Shown here piece by piece: positions 11,084-23,439 of a stretch of 64,000 nt of DNA (the first letter of the stretch is position 1; each line of letters opens with the position of its first letter). The translations under genes and the position numbers were made by a program. The stretch comes from Paralvinella palmiformis (lineage: Eukaryota; Annelida; Polychaeta; Terebellida; Alvinellidae): assembly GCA_025642065.1 (NCBI GenBank), contig JAODUP010000470.1, forward strand, positions 1 to 64,000. The letters are read 5' to 3'. The notes beneath the pieces were generated by a model. That model was not told where the DNA came from, did not search any database, and worked only from the letters and a program-made list of their open reading frames with translations.

Positions 11084-12510
11084 TATTATAAATATGATAT
11101 GCTTTTTATTTTACTCTATTATCATTAAATCTTGCGTACTTTGTCCTGGAAATTAATATTTCAGAGTTTCCACACATCCTGGAAAACAAATTAATTTTGA
11201 GGTCTCGGAAATATCCTAGAATTTTACAAAATATAGAAATGTTCTAGGAAAAATATTGTAAATAAATATTATGTCTGTAGAAGAAAACTTCGATTGTAGA
11301 AGGAAATGAGTACCAGTACATAGTAGGCATCCTAATAAACAGGTTTAAAGGTGTGACCAGATGCTAAACCTGTTGATTTTACCATTCATTTGCCCAACAT
11401 TTTTTCACCTTTCTAACTGAGCTACGTCAAATTTTAAATAATGTTTTTGCTATCTCGACTCTTTATTCTATCAGTGAGTATGTGTGTTTATTAAATTGGG
11501 GTGTAGTTGGTAAATGCCATACCAGTAAAGATGTGCCCATTGAAGAGCACCAGTGAATTTCGGAAACGTTGTCACAGCGGCCGGCGTGACACCCCAGACA
11601 TACAGCTGTCTTTGCCACTGACCATTTACCCTCTATAATTAGCAATGCACACCCAAAATTTTAACCCTCTAAAATATATACAAGAATCTGTTATTAGAAT
11701 AAAGCTGAGTGAAAGAAGGAATATACTTTTTGAATTTTGCAAATCGGACCTATGGGTGCTGAGAAACCTTCGTTTTAGCTCGCAATCTCATTGGAAACAT
11801 GGTAATGGGAAAACACTGGGCACAAATTACAATTTTTGGATCAACTGGTAAGTTTTATTAAGCAATTACACACATAAAACCAAATTGCTCTATAACCACA
11901 CAAGACAAATTTATCAAAATACACACACTTGTAGTATTTGATGTGCCAAATAACTTGGCGCTAAACATAATTTCCTACGCATAACACTAATCCAAGATGG
12001 CCGCCATGAATCCAAGATGGCCGCCCAGAATTCCACATCATCCAGTCACATTAATCAAAAAGTCCACAGCATATGTGTAGTAATTGCTCCATTTTCCAGC
12101 TGTGCATTCTTAGTTCTGCATCTGCATTCCATAGAAATCACAGAGGTCACTGTATCACATGACCAAATCCAAAATGGCCGACATTTTTTGGCACTAACTG
12201 GCGAATCGCCAACATGGGCCGAGTAATATATCAAATTAAAGCTCTTCACTAGCTGCATCAATTTCTTAGCACTGCAGCAAACAGAAAATCTCCTGAAAGA
12301 CACAATTTGTCATTATTTAAAAGGATATCCCAAACAATTATTTTATATGGAAAGACGGAAAATTGTCAAATAGTGGTGAAATTTGACTGGCTGACTTGCA
12401 GCTACAAATCACTCCTTAGAGGTTGGATTCTGGGATATATTCACTTTAAATATTTGGAATCAGTAAATCTATCAGAATCGTATCATTCTTTGTATCACCA
12501 GAAATAGGAA
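11084..12510. other. Non-coding DNA, no firm gene
   Basis: Short frames occur on both strands but none has a domain. A 14-base motif CCAAGATGGCCGCC occurs twice, at about 11993 and 12012, and a related AAAATGGCCGAC lies near 12171. The stretch lies within the proposed RPS25 first intron. Confidence 0.45.
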
Positions 12511-12898
12511 CTATAGTACGATTTGAACCCCACATGTACTTGAATTAGGCTGAGCAACAGGTGAACTCACTTCACTTTCATATGTTGTTGTATATGTTTC
12601 TGTTACTTGTGGAACTGGTAGGCCTGATTTAGGGAATGAAAATATTTCGGTTAAAAACTTAGTAAGTTTTGCCCCTCTAAGCTTTTTGCTGAGCTCAGAA
12701 ATACGTTTCATTTTCACTCGAAGAAGGCGAAGCATATGGCCCTCCAAGTTCACACCAGACCACTATGACAACCAATGTGCAGCAGTGTCGGCACTCTCTT
12801 TGCTGGCATGCTTGTATATTTCACAGATGATGATCTTAGTGATAGCATCTGGGTTGAGCTTCTGTCCATAACGTTTCTTCAATTCTTGATAAGCCATT
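12511..12898 (-). pseudogene. Unrecognised coding-like exon with one in-frame TAG
   Basis: Minus-strand frame starting ATG at 12897-12895 (MAYQELKKRYGQKLNPDAIT...), about 128 codons, ending TAG at 12511. One in-frame TAG interrupts it at 12765-12763, after AAHWLS. Downstream the same frame continues with a basic, coding-like stretch (GHMLRLLRVKMKRISELSKK). I do not recognise the family. The ATG sits one base after a good splice acceptor (CTTTTTTTCAG|A), so a 5' leader exon upstream is expected; a donor CCAC|GTGAGT occurs at 13343/13342, next to the promoter-like cluster at 13361-13440. It could be a pseudogene, a domesticated or decayed transposon gene, or a real gene with a sequencing error at the TAG. 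It would be nested in RPS25 intron 1 on the opposite strand. Confidence 0.4.
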
Positions 12899-13360
12899 CT
12901 GAAAAAAAGATAAAATTAGTTTTATTCAAGAACCCGCCTAAGAAATTCTGACCACCAGATGCAGTTTACTCTTGTAAAGAGTGCCGTAAAAAGCAGCCCA
13001 AACAAGAATCCATGTGTATATCACATAGAGAGATTAACCTACCTAACACCACAAGTGGTATAGGTTCTAGAGGGTTAACCTCGCAGACTGGACCTTTAAA
13101 CTCAACAACTGACTGTGCCTATGACCACAAGAGTGGTTACAAGCCAATGGCCAGGATGACGGTTGAGTAAGTGGTCAGTAGTGTTTCTACTTGTAAATAA
13201 ACAAAATCAGTTTAAGATTGTTTATAACTAACTGCAGTGTCCCTTTAAGTCACTTTTGTTTTTAATCAGTTGATTATTTTCACAATGTATAAACTTAATC
13301 TTACAGTATCCTTTTACATCATTTCTAAAAACAAATACTCACGTGGCTTTGTTTACAACG

Positions 13361-13440
13361 GTGACGTCACCACGAGCCAATCGGCGCCCGTGAATCCAAC
13401 CACGTGATCGAGAACTCCTAGTTCTAAAAATAGAACGTTC
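13361..13440. promoter_or_regulatory. Promoter-like cluster: CRE, CCAAT, CACGTG, MEF2
   Basis: A perfect CRE palindrome TGACGTCA lies at 13362-13369, CCAAT at 13377-13381, the E-box CACGTG at 13401-13406, and CTAAAAATAG, an exact MEF2 consensus that could also act as a TATA-like element, at 13424-13433. GAAC/GTTC half-sites flank it (13412, 13421, 13433, 13437), forming heat-shock-element-like spacing. CpG density is higher than in the surrounding AT-rich DNA. The motifs are seen directly; promoter function is inferred. It could serve the minus-strand frame at 12898, an alternative RPS25 start, or a non-coding RNA. Confidence 0.5.
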
Positions 13441-13445
13441 GCTGG

Positions 13446-15830
13446 AGAGCGTCGCGTCAACAAATGAGTCGAATCCGGAGACTTCTCTGACTTTGAGCGT
13501 TGATCTCCACAAAGTTTTCCAATTAAATGTAATATATTATAGATCCTAAGATGCAGAAGAATGTTATTTCACTATATGCGAATGAACGATTTCGATATCT
13601 GGTCCCGTTTCTGAGAAATAGACGCGTGACTTTATGACTTCACTATTCAAACTTCCCGCAACGGATAGTTACCGTTCAAGCACCGGAGTGAAGGCCAGCT
13701 CGAGTTCTGATTGGTCATAAATTTATATTAAAATATTCAAACGCACTCCGCGGTAGTTAATTTTATAAACGGGGATGTCGCAACCCGTGACCTGATAAAT
13801 CTGGATCGTCGACGGACTCGCTTTCCGGAGCAACTTATTGTTTTAAAATCGCTCTTGAATAATAAGTTTGCGGTGGATTTAAAAGTTTTAGTATCAAGTT
13901 AAAGATATTTTTCCTGGCTTTTTAATGATATGAGAGTGGGTTTAATAGCTCTTTCGGTTGTTGCGCTATAAACTGTTGAAATTTGTGAACCTGCCAAATC
14001 CGGTTTGTCCAACAGGGTTGCAGCTGGGATGTGCATTGCTACTATAATTGTCTTTATATGCATTAGAATGAGCATTCCTTTAGCTTTTTAATGGTATGTG
14101 TCACTGTTACCCCCAAAAATGAAATGTTAAGACAAGAGAAAGATATATTATGGTCAATCGGCAAAGAGATGATATTCATGCACACCATCTTGAATTATGT
14201 CTTATGCCACATCAGGACATATGGAAGCATTCTCGTCCGTTTTCATGCTTTTCCATTTTTGCTGTATTGGCATGCCTCATATTTGGAATCTTAGCTTAAA
14301 ATACATTGTTGCTAAATGTGCGATGTTGTAGAAATGTAAGTGATTGTGTGTCATCATTTTATACCGCTTGTTGACAATGAAACGTCAAATAAAAAATATT
14401 GTGTCGCTGAGCGAGCAATGAGGTGGCGACTTTGGCATATTTGAGACAAGGAGGTGTAGAAAATCAGCCAGACATGGTGCGTCGCTTGTTATGTAGCTGG
14501 GATAAACCTGCATTGGCTGTTGGAGCCATGGAAAGAAAGGAAGAAGCAGGGAGCATAATTACTGATAGGAAAATATGATCTTACTGTCCTTGTTTGTTGG
14601 CTGTAGTCACTTGTTATTGGGTTATGTTATTACAAGAGCGGTGTGAAATGATTGAAGCACACACCATGTTCTACATGTGGAAGGTATTGTGGATCAGAAG
14701 ACATGTACAGCACAATTTACCATATCTCTATAGATGATTGTCTGCTGTTTTTTCATGTATCAATTGAGTTATTAAACACTCAGATAACTGCTCTCTCTCT
14801 CTTACATCTCCTGCCACTGCTTGTTTTGCATGGATGCAGTAACTCAATAAAAAAGATGTATGGCCATTATGCCATATTTGAGTTTCTAGCTGCATGCCAT
14901 TACATTAGCAGTTGCCTGCTTGCGCTGGGCAAGTAAAATTTTGGTTGTGGCAGATTTCCTATCATTTAGCAATGAAAATACCACTCATCCTGCAGCCAGT
15001 GGTCACCACCAGGCATCACAAGCACGATTTCTGTTTACTTTTCAACTTTTGACCCATTACATAGTTAATCCATACTATCAGTACATTTAGGAACATGAGC
15101 CCTGCTACCTAACTACTATAGTAGTGTTATATTTAACAGCCAATCATGGAGTGAGATAGGCAACATTGTGGCACTGTTGTCTTGGGGCCGTAGCTTAAAA
15201 AAAGAACCACATGTCATGGAACTACTTACTTTGTGTAGTGGCTCAATGACAGTAAGTTGGTGCATAAGCAATTAGGCTTGGGAAGGTTTGGCTTTACAGT
15301 CACCAATAGTAGAGTGCAAACTGTTGCCATCAATTGAGAATGCAAACAAACAGAGCAAATTAAGAAAGGTTATGAAAGCTCTTGAGTTCGATCATTTATA
15401 GAATTAATTAAATATAATGATGTCAATGTCTTTGTTTTGTAAGATGGATATACATGTAGATAAGTTGTTCGTGAATAAATGTTAAACAAGAATCAATGGT
15501 CGAACTTCCTACATTTAGAATCGTATTTTATTATACCTACACTACGTTAATTTTAAAAACAATTTGCAGAAAAACCGTGCAAAAAATCGGGGCAAGTGAA
15601 CTTTGGGTCAGGGAAGTGGATTTTGGGGCCCACGAATTCCGACGGGCAAATGCCCGAAAGTTAATGTAATGGCCTGAGCTGTAACACTGTTTGGATGAAC
15701 TGTTTGTTTCAAATGTACCATCTGTTTTCTGTAAGCTTGGCCTTAGCAGGAACATGGAGTGATAAGTGGCATGTATTCGGACACCCTTTTGCCTTTTAAC
15801 TGAATATGTTGACTCGTATTTTGTTTCCAG
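13446..15830. other. Non-coding DNA before RPS25 coding exons
   Basis: No domain-bearing frame was found. A further CpG-rich patch at 13620-13830 contains CTTTCCGGAG (about 13820). An ATG|GTATGT at 14091 is the alternative candidate for the RPS25 start exon. The stretch ends with the polypyrimidine tract and acceptor TTTTGTTTCCAG of the RPS25 coding exon. Confidence 0.45.
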
Positions 15831-16771
<941 letters not shown>

Positions 16772-17261
16772 ACAGAATTTGATTCTTTCAAGTTGTAGGT
16801 GTGCTTAATGATTAGATAAACATCAGATACACTTACCACTGTTTTTATTTGTCACTTCATTGTTGGTGAGCTGAGATATAAATTAATTTTGTGTCCGTGT
16901 GTTATCACCTCAGAGTATTATTTGTATTTTTTGTGTGAAGTCATCTGGCACTAATAATGTTGAAGTTTAAAGACCTATTTGTTGAATGTCTTTCATTAGT
17001 TGAATCAAGACACTGGGCTGGATGTTCGTCTCGTCTAACTGCCGCTTGGAATACAAAGGGACATTTAAAGTGGGAGATTGTTAAGTGTTTTTTCTCTCTG
17101 AACATCCAAATTGGTTACTAATCATCACTATGAAAATATTTTGATTATAGCTGGGGATTAAAACTATTGAACATGAATTTTACTGGAAGTTGTCTTAATA
17201 ATTTTTCTTACAAAGATGCGAAGTACAGACAATGCTTAAAATTGGTTACTTGGGCACATGC

Positions 17262-17298
<37 letters not shown>

Positions 17299-18360
17299 TT
17301 GTATACACACCATGATATGTATTTGAGGTTAATTACACATGCAGAATGAATACAATATATATATATATAAATACACACACACACTTGTTATATATAATCA
17401 CTTGTTAATCAAATTAACATGATGTGCATTGTTATGCTTGAATAGGATCGTGCATATCATAAAAGGTTTGAACACCTACCGAGAAATAGATCTAGGAGGG
17501 GCAGTTTCATTATAGTAGAGGCATAGAATTTAGGATAATCGATAAACAGAGGAAACTTGGCAGTGTGTGTTTGTCAAACTGTATGTGGCCATCACACAAA
17601 TTGTGAAAAAAAGATGCCTCTAGACATGACAAGCATTAGATTGCGGTTGCTAACATGACACCTATTTTAAAAATTGGACACAAGTTTCTTAAATATATTG
17701 CTTTTAATGTGATACAAATAATTAAACTAAACAAGCAGTAAGATCAGTTTTACTTGGAATAACTGATCCAATCCTTTGGATATGCTATATCCAGGTTCAA
17801 TTTAGAAGATGAGGAATGGTGCTTTCCTACAGATTCATTGATTGAATACCAGAAATACGCTACTCAACGAAAAAATATTCCTGTGTAGTTTGAGAAAATA
17901 ACATTGTTCAGCTCCTATACACGATGCTTGCTAGATATTGCCTCTGTATCAGAAATAGCCATGTACTAGATCATTACATTTTGAATTTGAGGAGTGTTGT
18001 CGCCGCCATTCAATATTATAGTAGGTTATTTAAAAATTATAATAAGCGATTGTTGACTACTTCCGGTAGCATCTTTCGTCTGGTTTGGATTGAATATTTA
18101 ACCAACGGAAGATAACTTTTCATCATTAACAACACATTTCACGGTGGTTTTAAGATATTCTTATACATCAATTAATCAAACCCTCGGTACAAACATATTA
18201 GACGTAATCGGGTTTGAAACGATACATTACCATTTACGTATTTTTACGATAAACGGTCTAGTTCATTAATTTACAAAGTAATTCGGAGCCAGAAACCAAC
18301 CCTAATTAAGAATTCGTTGATTTTGTTTGCAAATGGTGGATTTCATTGCGAACTTTCCGA
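16772..18360. other. Intergenic DNA between convergent genes
   Basis: Holds the RPS25 3' untranslated region and spacer. There is no exact AATAAA close to the stop; GATAAA at about 16815 is the nearest variant. A (TG)n(TA)n array lies at 17262-17296 and a smaller TA/CA array at 17357-17384. I see no gene. Confidence 0.5.
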
Positions 18361-18377
18361 CGCCAGTCCTCGGCGTC

Positions 18378-18407
18378 GAACTCGGCGAGAAACTTCTAGA
18401 TTAAATA
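18378..18407 (+). promoter_or_regulatory. Heat-shock-element-like site with TATA-like box
   Basis: GAGAAACTTCTAGAT at 18387-18401 has GAA, TTC and GA(t) blocks spaced five bases apart (18389, 18394, 18399), the arrangement bound by heat shock factor. TTAAAT follows at 18401. The site points to the plus strand, where no open gene follows; the next sequence is the 3' end of the CD225 gene on the other strand. Confidence 0.3.
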
Positions 18408-18508
18408 CTCGGGCAGCGCGAAGTGAACCCAACGTGATATAGACATAGCTGGTGTTCATTCGGTTGTTGTCTGTATTCGAGTTCTTGATTACAGCGTGAA
18501 CCCTTCGC

Positions 18509-19596
18509 TTATGGGTGATTAAATTGATTCCAAGGATAACGAAACAACATCAGAAGTGTTACAGCCAGGGTTACCGATGACAACATTCCTAACACGCTGA
18601 ATGTTAACGCTAGTCTGCTGTAAGTAACCGACTTCCGAAGATGGCCAGCTTTGTAATTGGCGTCGCTCAACACTGAAATATAAGAATGGAGATGTTAATT
18701 GGTGCATGATTCGTTACGCTTTTACAATACCGGCTTAATAATTACTTTAAAATGTGGTGATCATGTTCGCGTAGAAATCGAACCGACAGCTTGGAGGTTT
18801 GGAGCGCCTGTAGACCTTTCAGTTGACATTTTAGAAAATAATTATTATTTGAGTGTGATACGTTACCTGCCATAATAATGGCTACGATCCCCAATGGAGA
18901 TACACAACAACACATCGTCACCAACGCCAGGTCGAAGAAGTTCTTTGGCTTTCTGCCAAAATTTCCGTGATCGACTTCGTCTCCGACTCGATATTTATCC
19001 CTACCGCTGATCTGGCGCGCCAACTGGCGGAACGAGCTGTCGTGTGGAATCTTCAAAATCCTCTCCATCTGTGATCTATTTCTCTTTAGTTCATTGACCC
19101 CCTTCTGTTTGTAGACTTTCTGGGCGCCATCCCGCGGCCCCGTGAAGATTTGCTGATCCACGACTCCGGCAGCGTGAACATCCACGGGTGCGTTGTCGAC
19201 GGTACGATCGCGGTAACCGCTCGGAGTGGCCGTTCCAGATCCGGAAAGATGGCTACTCGCATCAGCGGTTACACGCGCACCATTCTCCTGAACGTTGACT
19301 GGATCTTCCCGAGATGACATGCGCAATCTGAGCGTCGACTCACGAGTCGCCTTTACCGGCACGTCAGCGTCCTCTCCAGGACCGAACACATCAGAAGCGT
19401 CCGATGTTGCGGATAACCTAGATCTTCCGGCGTCCGGATCTAGGAACACGACGAGGTCTGTCGGGGATTTGATTTTGGTGTTGTCGTGGTTGATATCGGC
19501 CGGACGCGCGTCGTCCGATATGACAACGACGCTCGTGTCGTTTGTATGTCCTCCGTCTAAATCCGGTACACGTTCTACCGAGATTCGCTCAGCCAT
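18509..19596 (-). CDS. CD225/dispanin family membrane protein, two exons
   Basis: Coding exon 1 is 19596-18867 (donor GCAG|GTAACG), intron 18866-18673, exon 2 18672-18509 (acceptor ATATTTCAG, stop TAA). The product is 297 residues. Residues 1-215 are hydrophilic, acidic and low-complexity with no known domain. The CD225 domain covers about 216-290: a first hydrophobic helix with FFDLALVTMCCC (221-231) and SPLGIVAIIMA, a polar loop LSDANYKAGHLRKS (245-258), then a second membrane helix at 264-286. The CCC triplet (229-231) sits where CD225 proteins are often palmitoylated. The PLGIVAI motif and the Y-GD/GH-A-S loop are family hallmarks, and the intron falls inside the domain. The family includes IFITM, PRRT1 and SynDIG1; the role here is unknown. 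The start is chosen at MAERIS, the first ATG; the frame is open further upstream (to 19692) without an ATG and with a possible acceptor near 19646, so a leader exon is possible. Confidence 0.8.
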
Positions 19597-21346
19597 CGAC
19601 GAGGTGTCAGACTGGCAGTCGTGATCCGTAAACAACACCCACGCCTGTAATAATAATAGACAGTTAAGGATCCTGCGATTATTGGTTTCCAAATCAATTA
19701 TCTTATTAAGAAGCGTCTCCCAGGTTTTGCCTCGTTTTGAATAAACTGAGCGAGAATAGTCGGTTGTCCTTGTTTGATATTCTCGTTACTCGTCTACCTG
19801 TTGTCATTAGTTGTAATAGAACGGTTTATTATAATACCAAACTAGGATCTCTCAATCTCTCTCTCTATATATATATGTGTGTGTGTGTCGGTGAACTATT
19901 TTCGGTCTTCAAACATCATCAAGTGTCTACTACGAACGTCCACTCACTAATAAGCTTTAAACCGGATCTGAGCAGGGCGAACCTGTTTCTGATTAGGAAT
20001 ATAGTATACAAATATAGGCAGATAGAGTGATGAGCCAAGAGCTACAAATATAACGGAGTCTGTTATCATGCGCCAGCCTATACGATTACTTTATACAATT
20101 ATTATACTTACATCACGTTCTCGTTGAGAGTCTGTCGTCCTCCGTAGACATATAATTATTTTACATTAAAATTCATCGGAATTATCGTTAACTAATAATT
20201 ACAGCGAATCGGTAATATTAAATTATCTTCCGTTTAGTTATTTATAAACGAGGATATAAACACACACATTTACGATATAAGATTGATTCATATATATACA
20301 AGTATGGCACGCACAAACATTCCTATAACTAGTAGGTTGCCTTCGGACTGAAAGTTTGGAAGTTTTTTCTTCTAACTTGGAACATCGATTTAGGGGTGTG
20401 GGTGATGCTTCAGGGAGCAATATGAGTGTCGGACTCAATCCAAATGTTATGATCCAGAATAGTGACTCGATCGACCAAAACTATGCGTCCTAATATATAA
20501 GAATCTGAGTACGTAGCCTACACCGAAGACATACCTCCACCAGTGTATATATGTAGTCCGAGGTTTTGGGCACGCTGTTTCAGCGTTTACATATAAATAT
20601 TAAACCGCATGACGAACCTGACAAAACACCAGCCAGTGGTTTCACACTAGACATAGAAATAATCTGACCGTGACGATATTGTGTTGCACAGCTTCACGCT
20701 TTAATGGCGTCCAGGTATTGCGACACGTCAGGGTCCTATAACGCCATGTCAATTGACAGTAACACAACGTTACCAGGATTGAGTGACTAATCGCCGAATT
20801 GGTCAATCACCTGATACTCCAGCTGTATGCTACACGAACTCCGGCTGTCTGTCAATTGGATTCCGACTGTTTTTCAATACGGATGTCATCCGTCTGCAGC
20901 GACCATGCCGACTACCCAATACACAAAATAGACACAAATAAGACAAAAACATCCCATCACAGGTAAGACATCAAAGCATCGATCCAATAACTCGACCGAC
21001 CATCCGTCATCGTGATATTAATGAACATCCGACAAATAATTTAGCCATGAAGCTAGACGACTTCTTCCTTGGACCCAGTGTTTCTCACAAGAAATATTAG
21101 CCACAGGTGAGTGTTGGCGGCGATCCAAGATGTATCAGAGGCATGTTTAACCGACACGACTATGTGCTCTCAGGTGAAGAAAGGTAAAGGGAGAGCTCAA
21201 TATAGGAGTGGTTGTTTGTTGAAAAGTTTTTTCTTCGGTACATTAACTTGTTAAGATGCTAATATAAAAGAAACTGTCATGATGTTTGTGGGTTGTGTGT
21301 GTTTCGTAGGAAGTGTAGATGTTACAATACCGGAAATACTAGTTAG

Positions 21347-21378
<32 letters not shown>

Positions 21379-21442
21379 CTCGCATGCAGTAATACCCTGC
21401 TTTACGTTATCTCGGTCTATTAATATATGTTTAAAACACAAA

Positions 21443-21474
<32 letters not shown>

Positions 21475-21620
21475 GCTGTCGTAATTTGTAATTTAGTAAA
21501 AAAATTTTTTATATATATAGACTATGTAATTAAATATAACTGCCCACTGGATAAGCGCCTTAACTATATTTACAACACACACAAACACATGAAGACAGAG
21601 AGACACACACACACAGTCGC
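19597..21620. other. Upstream region of the CD225 gene, no gene seen
   Basis: Presumed 5' region of the minus-strand CD225 gene. It holds a short (CT)n(TA)n(TG)n stretch at 19853-19888 and (TA)n arrays at 21347-21374 and 21449-21474. No convincing coding frame or core promoter could be assigned. Confidence 0.4.
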
Positions 21621-21624
21621 ATGT

Positions 21625-22525
21625 ACAATGATATTTAAGGCTAGTTTTAGTCGGCTCGTCATTAATGATACTAAAATCCTATATTATAATTATATAATTT
21701 GTATAGCAGAGATTAGATCTGGTTTGACAATTTTAATATATAGTTTTAACAGTACCGAGGCAGTTCCGCCTTAACGTTCTGCTTTAACAGACATGTAAAT
21801 TTTCTAACAGTAACGGGTAGGTCAAAGAATTTATTGGATTTTCGGTTTATGAGGTATTTGACTCTCCAACAAATATCACAAGCCATATTATGCTGCGGTT
21901 GAGATGTTCTATTTTCTGCGCATGGAGACTGTAAGTTTCCCAGTTTGCGCATTTTAAGAACATTTAACGTAGATGACGATGATGATTGATGTTTTACGGC
22001 TACTTTTGTGCACATTGTAGGCTAAGTGGACCGAACGACCTCCGAAGTCAAAGATGAAACAACCTTCAGATATGCCCACGCCAGGATTCGAACACGGGTG
22101 CTACTGATATGTGATCCAACACGCTTAACGTAGAGCTGCATAATCCGTGCAATAATTGCGTCGGGGGGGGGGGGGTTCTTTTAGGTTTAAATGGCTGTAG
22201 CAGGCAGACTATGATCTTAAAGAAATACTCCTGACCCAGGAATAGAAAATGTGTATCGCATCTCGAAGACAGTGACAATTGTGGTATAAAGTTTGCACAG
22301 TGTTGGTTAAAAGAAAGATACGACAGTAGGTGATTCGCTTTTTAGAGTTTTGTTGCATGGCGACTTACCGACTGGTGAGACATTACTCAAGTCTCAGCTT
22401 GAAAAGTCACCGAACTAGATTCAGTCCCCCGAGGAATCGTTCAGAATTTGAATTCAAGCTTCAAGATTCTATATGCCAGTGCTTAATTACACACAGCTAA
22501 CGCGCACACGCACACAATTTCTAAA
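21625..22525 (+). repeat. Dispersed repeat family F1, copy A
   Basis: Non-coding element related to 35935-36820 and 54040-55145. Landmarks in order: CCTATATTATAATTATA, GCAGTTCCGCCTTAACG, GAGGTATTTGAC, TATTATGCTGCGGTTGAGA, a GGAGACT...TTCCC block, AAATGGCTGTAGCAGGCAGA, CTCCTGACCCAGGAATAGAAA, CGCATCTCGA, then AGGTGATTCGCTTTTT, ACTGGTGAGACATTAC and the 3' end ACACACAGCTAACGCGCACA, with a CA-rich tail. A SINE is inserted at 21973-22124. Short frames across it are not conserved between copies. Confidence 0.75.
21973..22124 (-). mobile_element. 5'-truncated tRNA-derived SINE inserted in F1 copy A
   Basis: The 152-bp insert is flanked by the 9-bp direct repeat TTAACGTAG at 21964-21972 and 22125-22133. 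Uninterrupted F1 copies at 54.1 and 54.7 kb read straight through the site as TTGATCTAGAGCTG and TTGATATAGAGCTG. Read on the minus strand, the insert starts in the anticodon region of a tRNA-like head, has a B box (GTTCGAATCC), a short body and a TCATCATCGTCAT tail. The A box is missing, as expected for 5' truncation during target-primed reverse transcription. Confidence 0.75.
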
Positions 22526-22798
22526 ACTGACAATTTTTAATTGGGAATGTTCATATTATGTCATTATCTAGAGGCACTAAATGAACCGCTTTTAATTTAA
22601 ATTGTAAATGTTTTCCTTATTATTTGACTATAAAACAGTTATGAGCCGTTCTAATTACGAGACCTGGATTATGCCTATGAAACGTTATGACAGACAAATA
22701 TTAAATAGTATAACGAGAATAAAATGTTTTAAATGTTAATCCACGTCATCTTGGGGGATCTCCGTTCTAATTCACCAATGGATCGTTAAGTCATCCTC

Positions 22799-22801
<3 letters not shown>

Positions 22802-22871
<70 letters not shown>
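22802..22871. repeat. Compound microsatellite (CT)n(TA)n
   Basis: A (CT)n run switches directly into (TA)n. The same CT-to-TA compound structure recurs at 26451-26594 and 28671-28760. Confidence 0.95.
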
Positions 22872-22874
<3 letters not shown>

Positions 22875-23064
22875 TCTCCCAACGTAATGAGAATACGATG
22901 AAAAGCAAGGTCTTTTTTTAAGTTCTCGGCTCTTTCAGCCAGCCTAACAGCTTCGAGTTGAGCACACGACAAATTTGTGTTGTGTATACTATGCTTACAT
23001 ATAGAAGCAGCAGAATGACAAAGCTATCACGGAGAATGGATTATTAATGGACTAGAAAGAAGTA

Positions 23065-23375
23065 TCACCTCAATCCTGAGTATGAAACTGAATCATTAAC
23101 GTTCATCTCCTAGTGAACGTTCATCTACGCCTAATTTAGTGTCCCTAAGTATATGCAGTTAGGTGTGGTGGGATATAAATTAAAGCTCCTATCCACGTGA
23201 TCTATTTGAACTATAATGGAGAACACAGGATGTCAGGTAGATCGCCAATACCCGTCAATACCCGTATGGATATTAATAGCCACACAATCAGCAATTTTCC
23301 TGTATAATCGTAATCTATTTATTCATAATATGGAAAACAACTCTGCTCGCAGCTTAATACACAAGGGAACATCTC
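23065..23375 (+). repeat. Dispersed repeat family F2, copy A
   Basis: Homologous to 63330-63650 (same strand) and, in part, 46985-47095 (opposite strand). Shared blocks include CCTAATTTAGTGTCCCTAAG, TATATGCAGTTAGGTG, GTGGGATATAAATTAA, GATCTATTTGAACTATAAT, GAGAACACAGGAT, ACAATCAGCAATTTTC and CTTAATACACAAGG. It is non-coding. The segment TAGTGAACGTTCAT contains a short palindrome. Confidence 0.75.
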
Positions 23376-23439
23376 CCGGGGTAACAACCGACCTCAGGAG
23401 TATAAATATATCAAACATTATTGCATAAATTAATAGAAA

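Noticed and set aside
11993..12025. Two CCAAGATGGCCGCC motifs as a YY1 promoter
   Set aside because: The motif differs from the YY1 core (GGCGG needed), and no start site or frame follows; noted only as a short repeat.
14652..14936. A 94-codon hydrophobic frame upstream of RPS25
   Set aside because: No ATG-context, domain, or splice evidence; composition is that of AT-rich DNA.
19597..19692. An extended N-terminus for the CD225 protein (hydrophobic LLLLQAWVLF segment)
   Set aside because: The open frame upstream of MAERIS has no ATG (only TTG), so a signal-peptide reading would need an unseen upstream exon.
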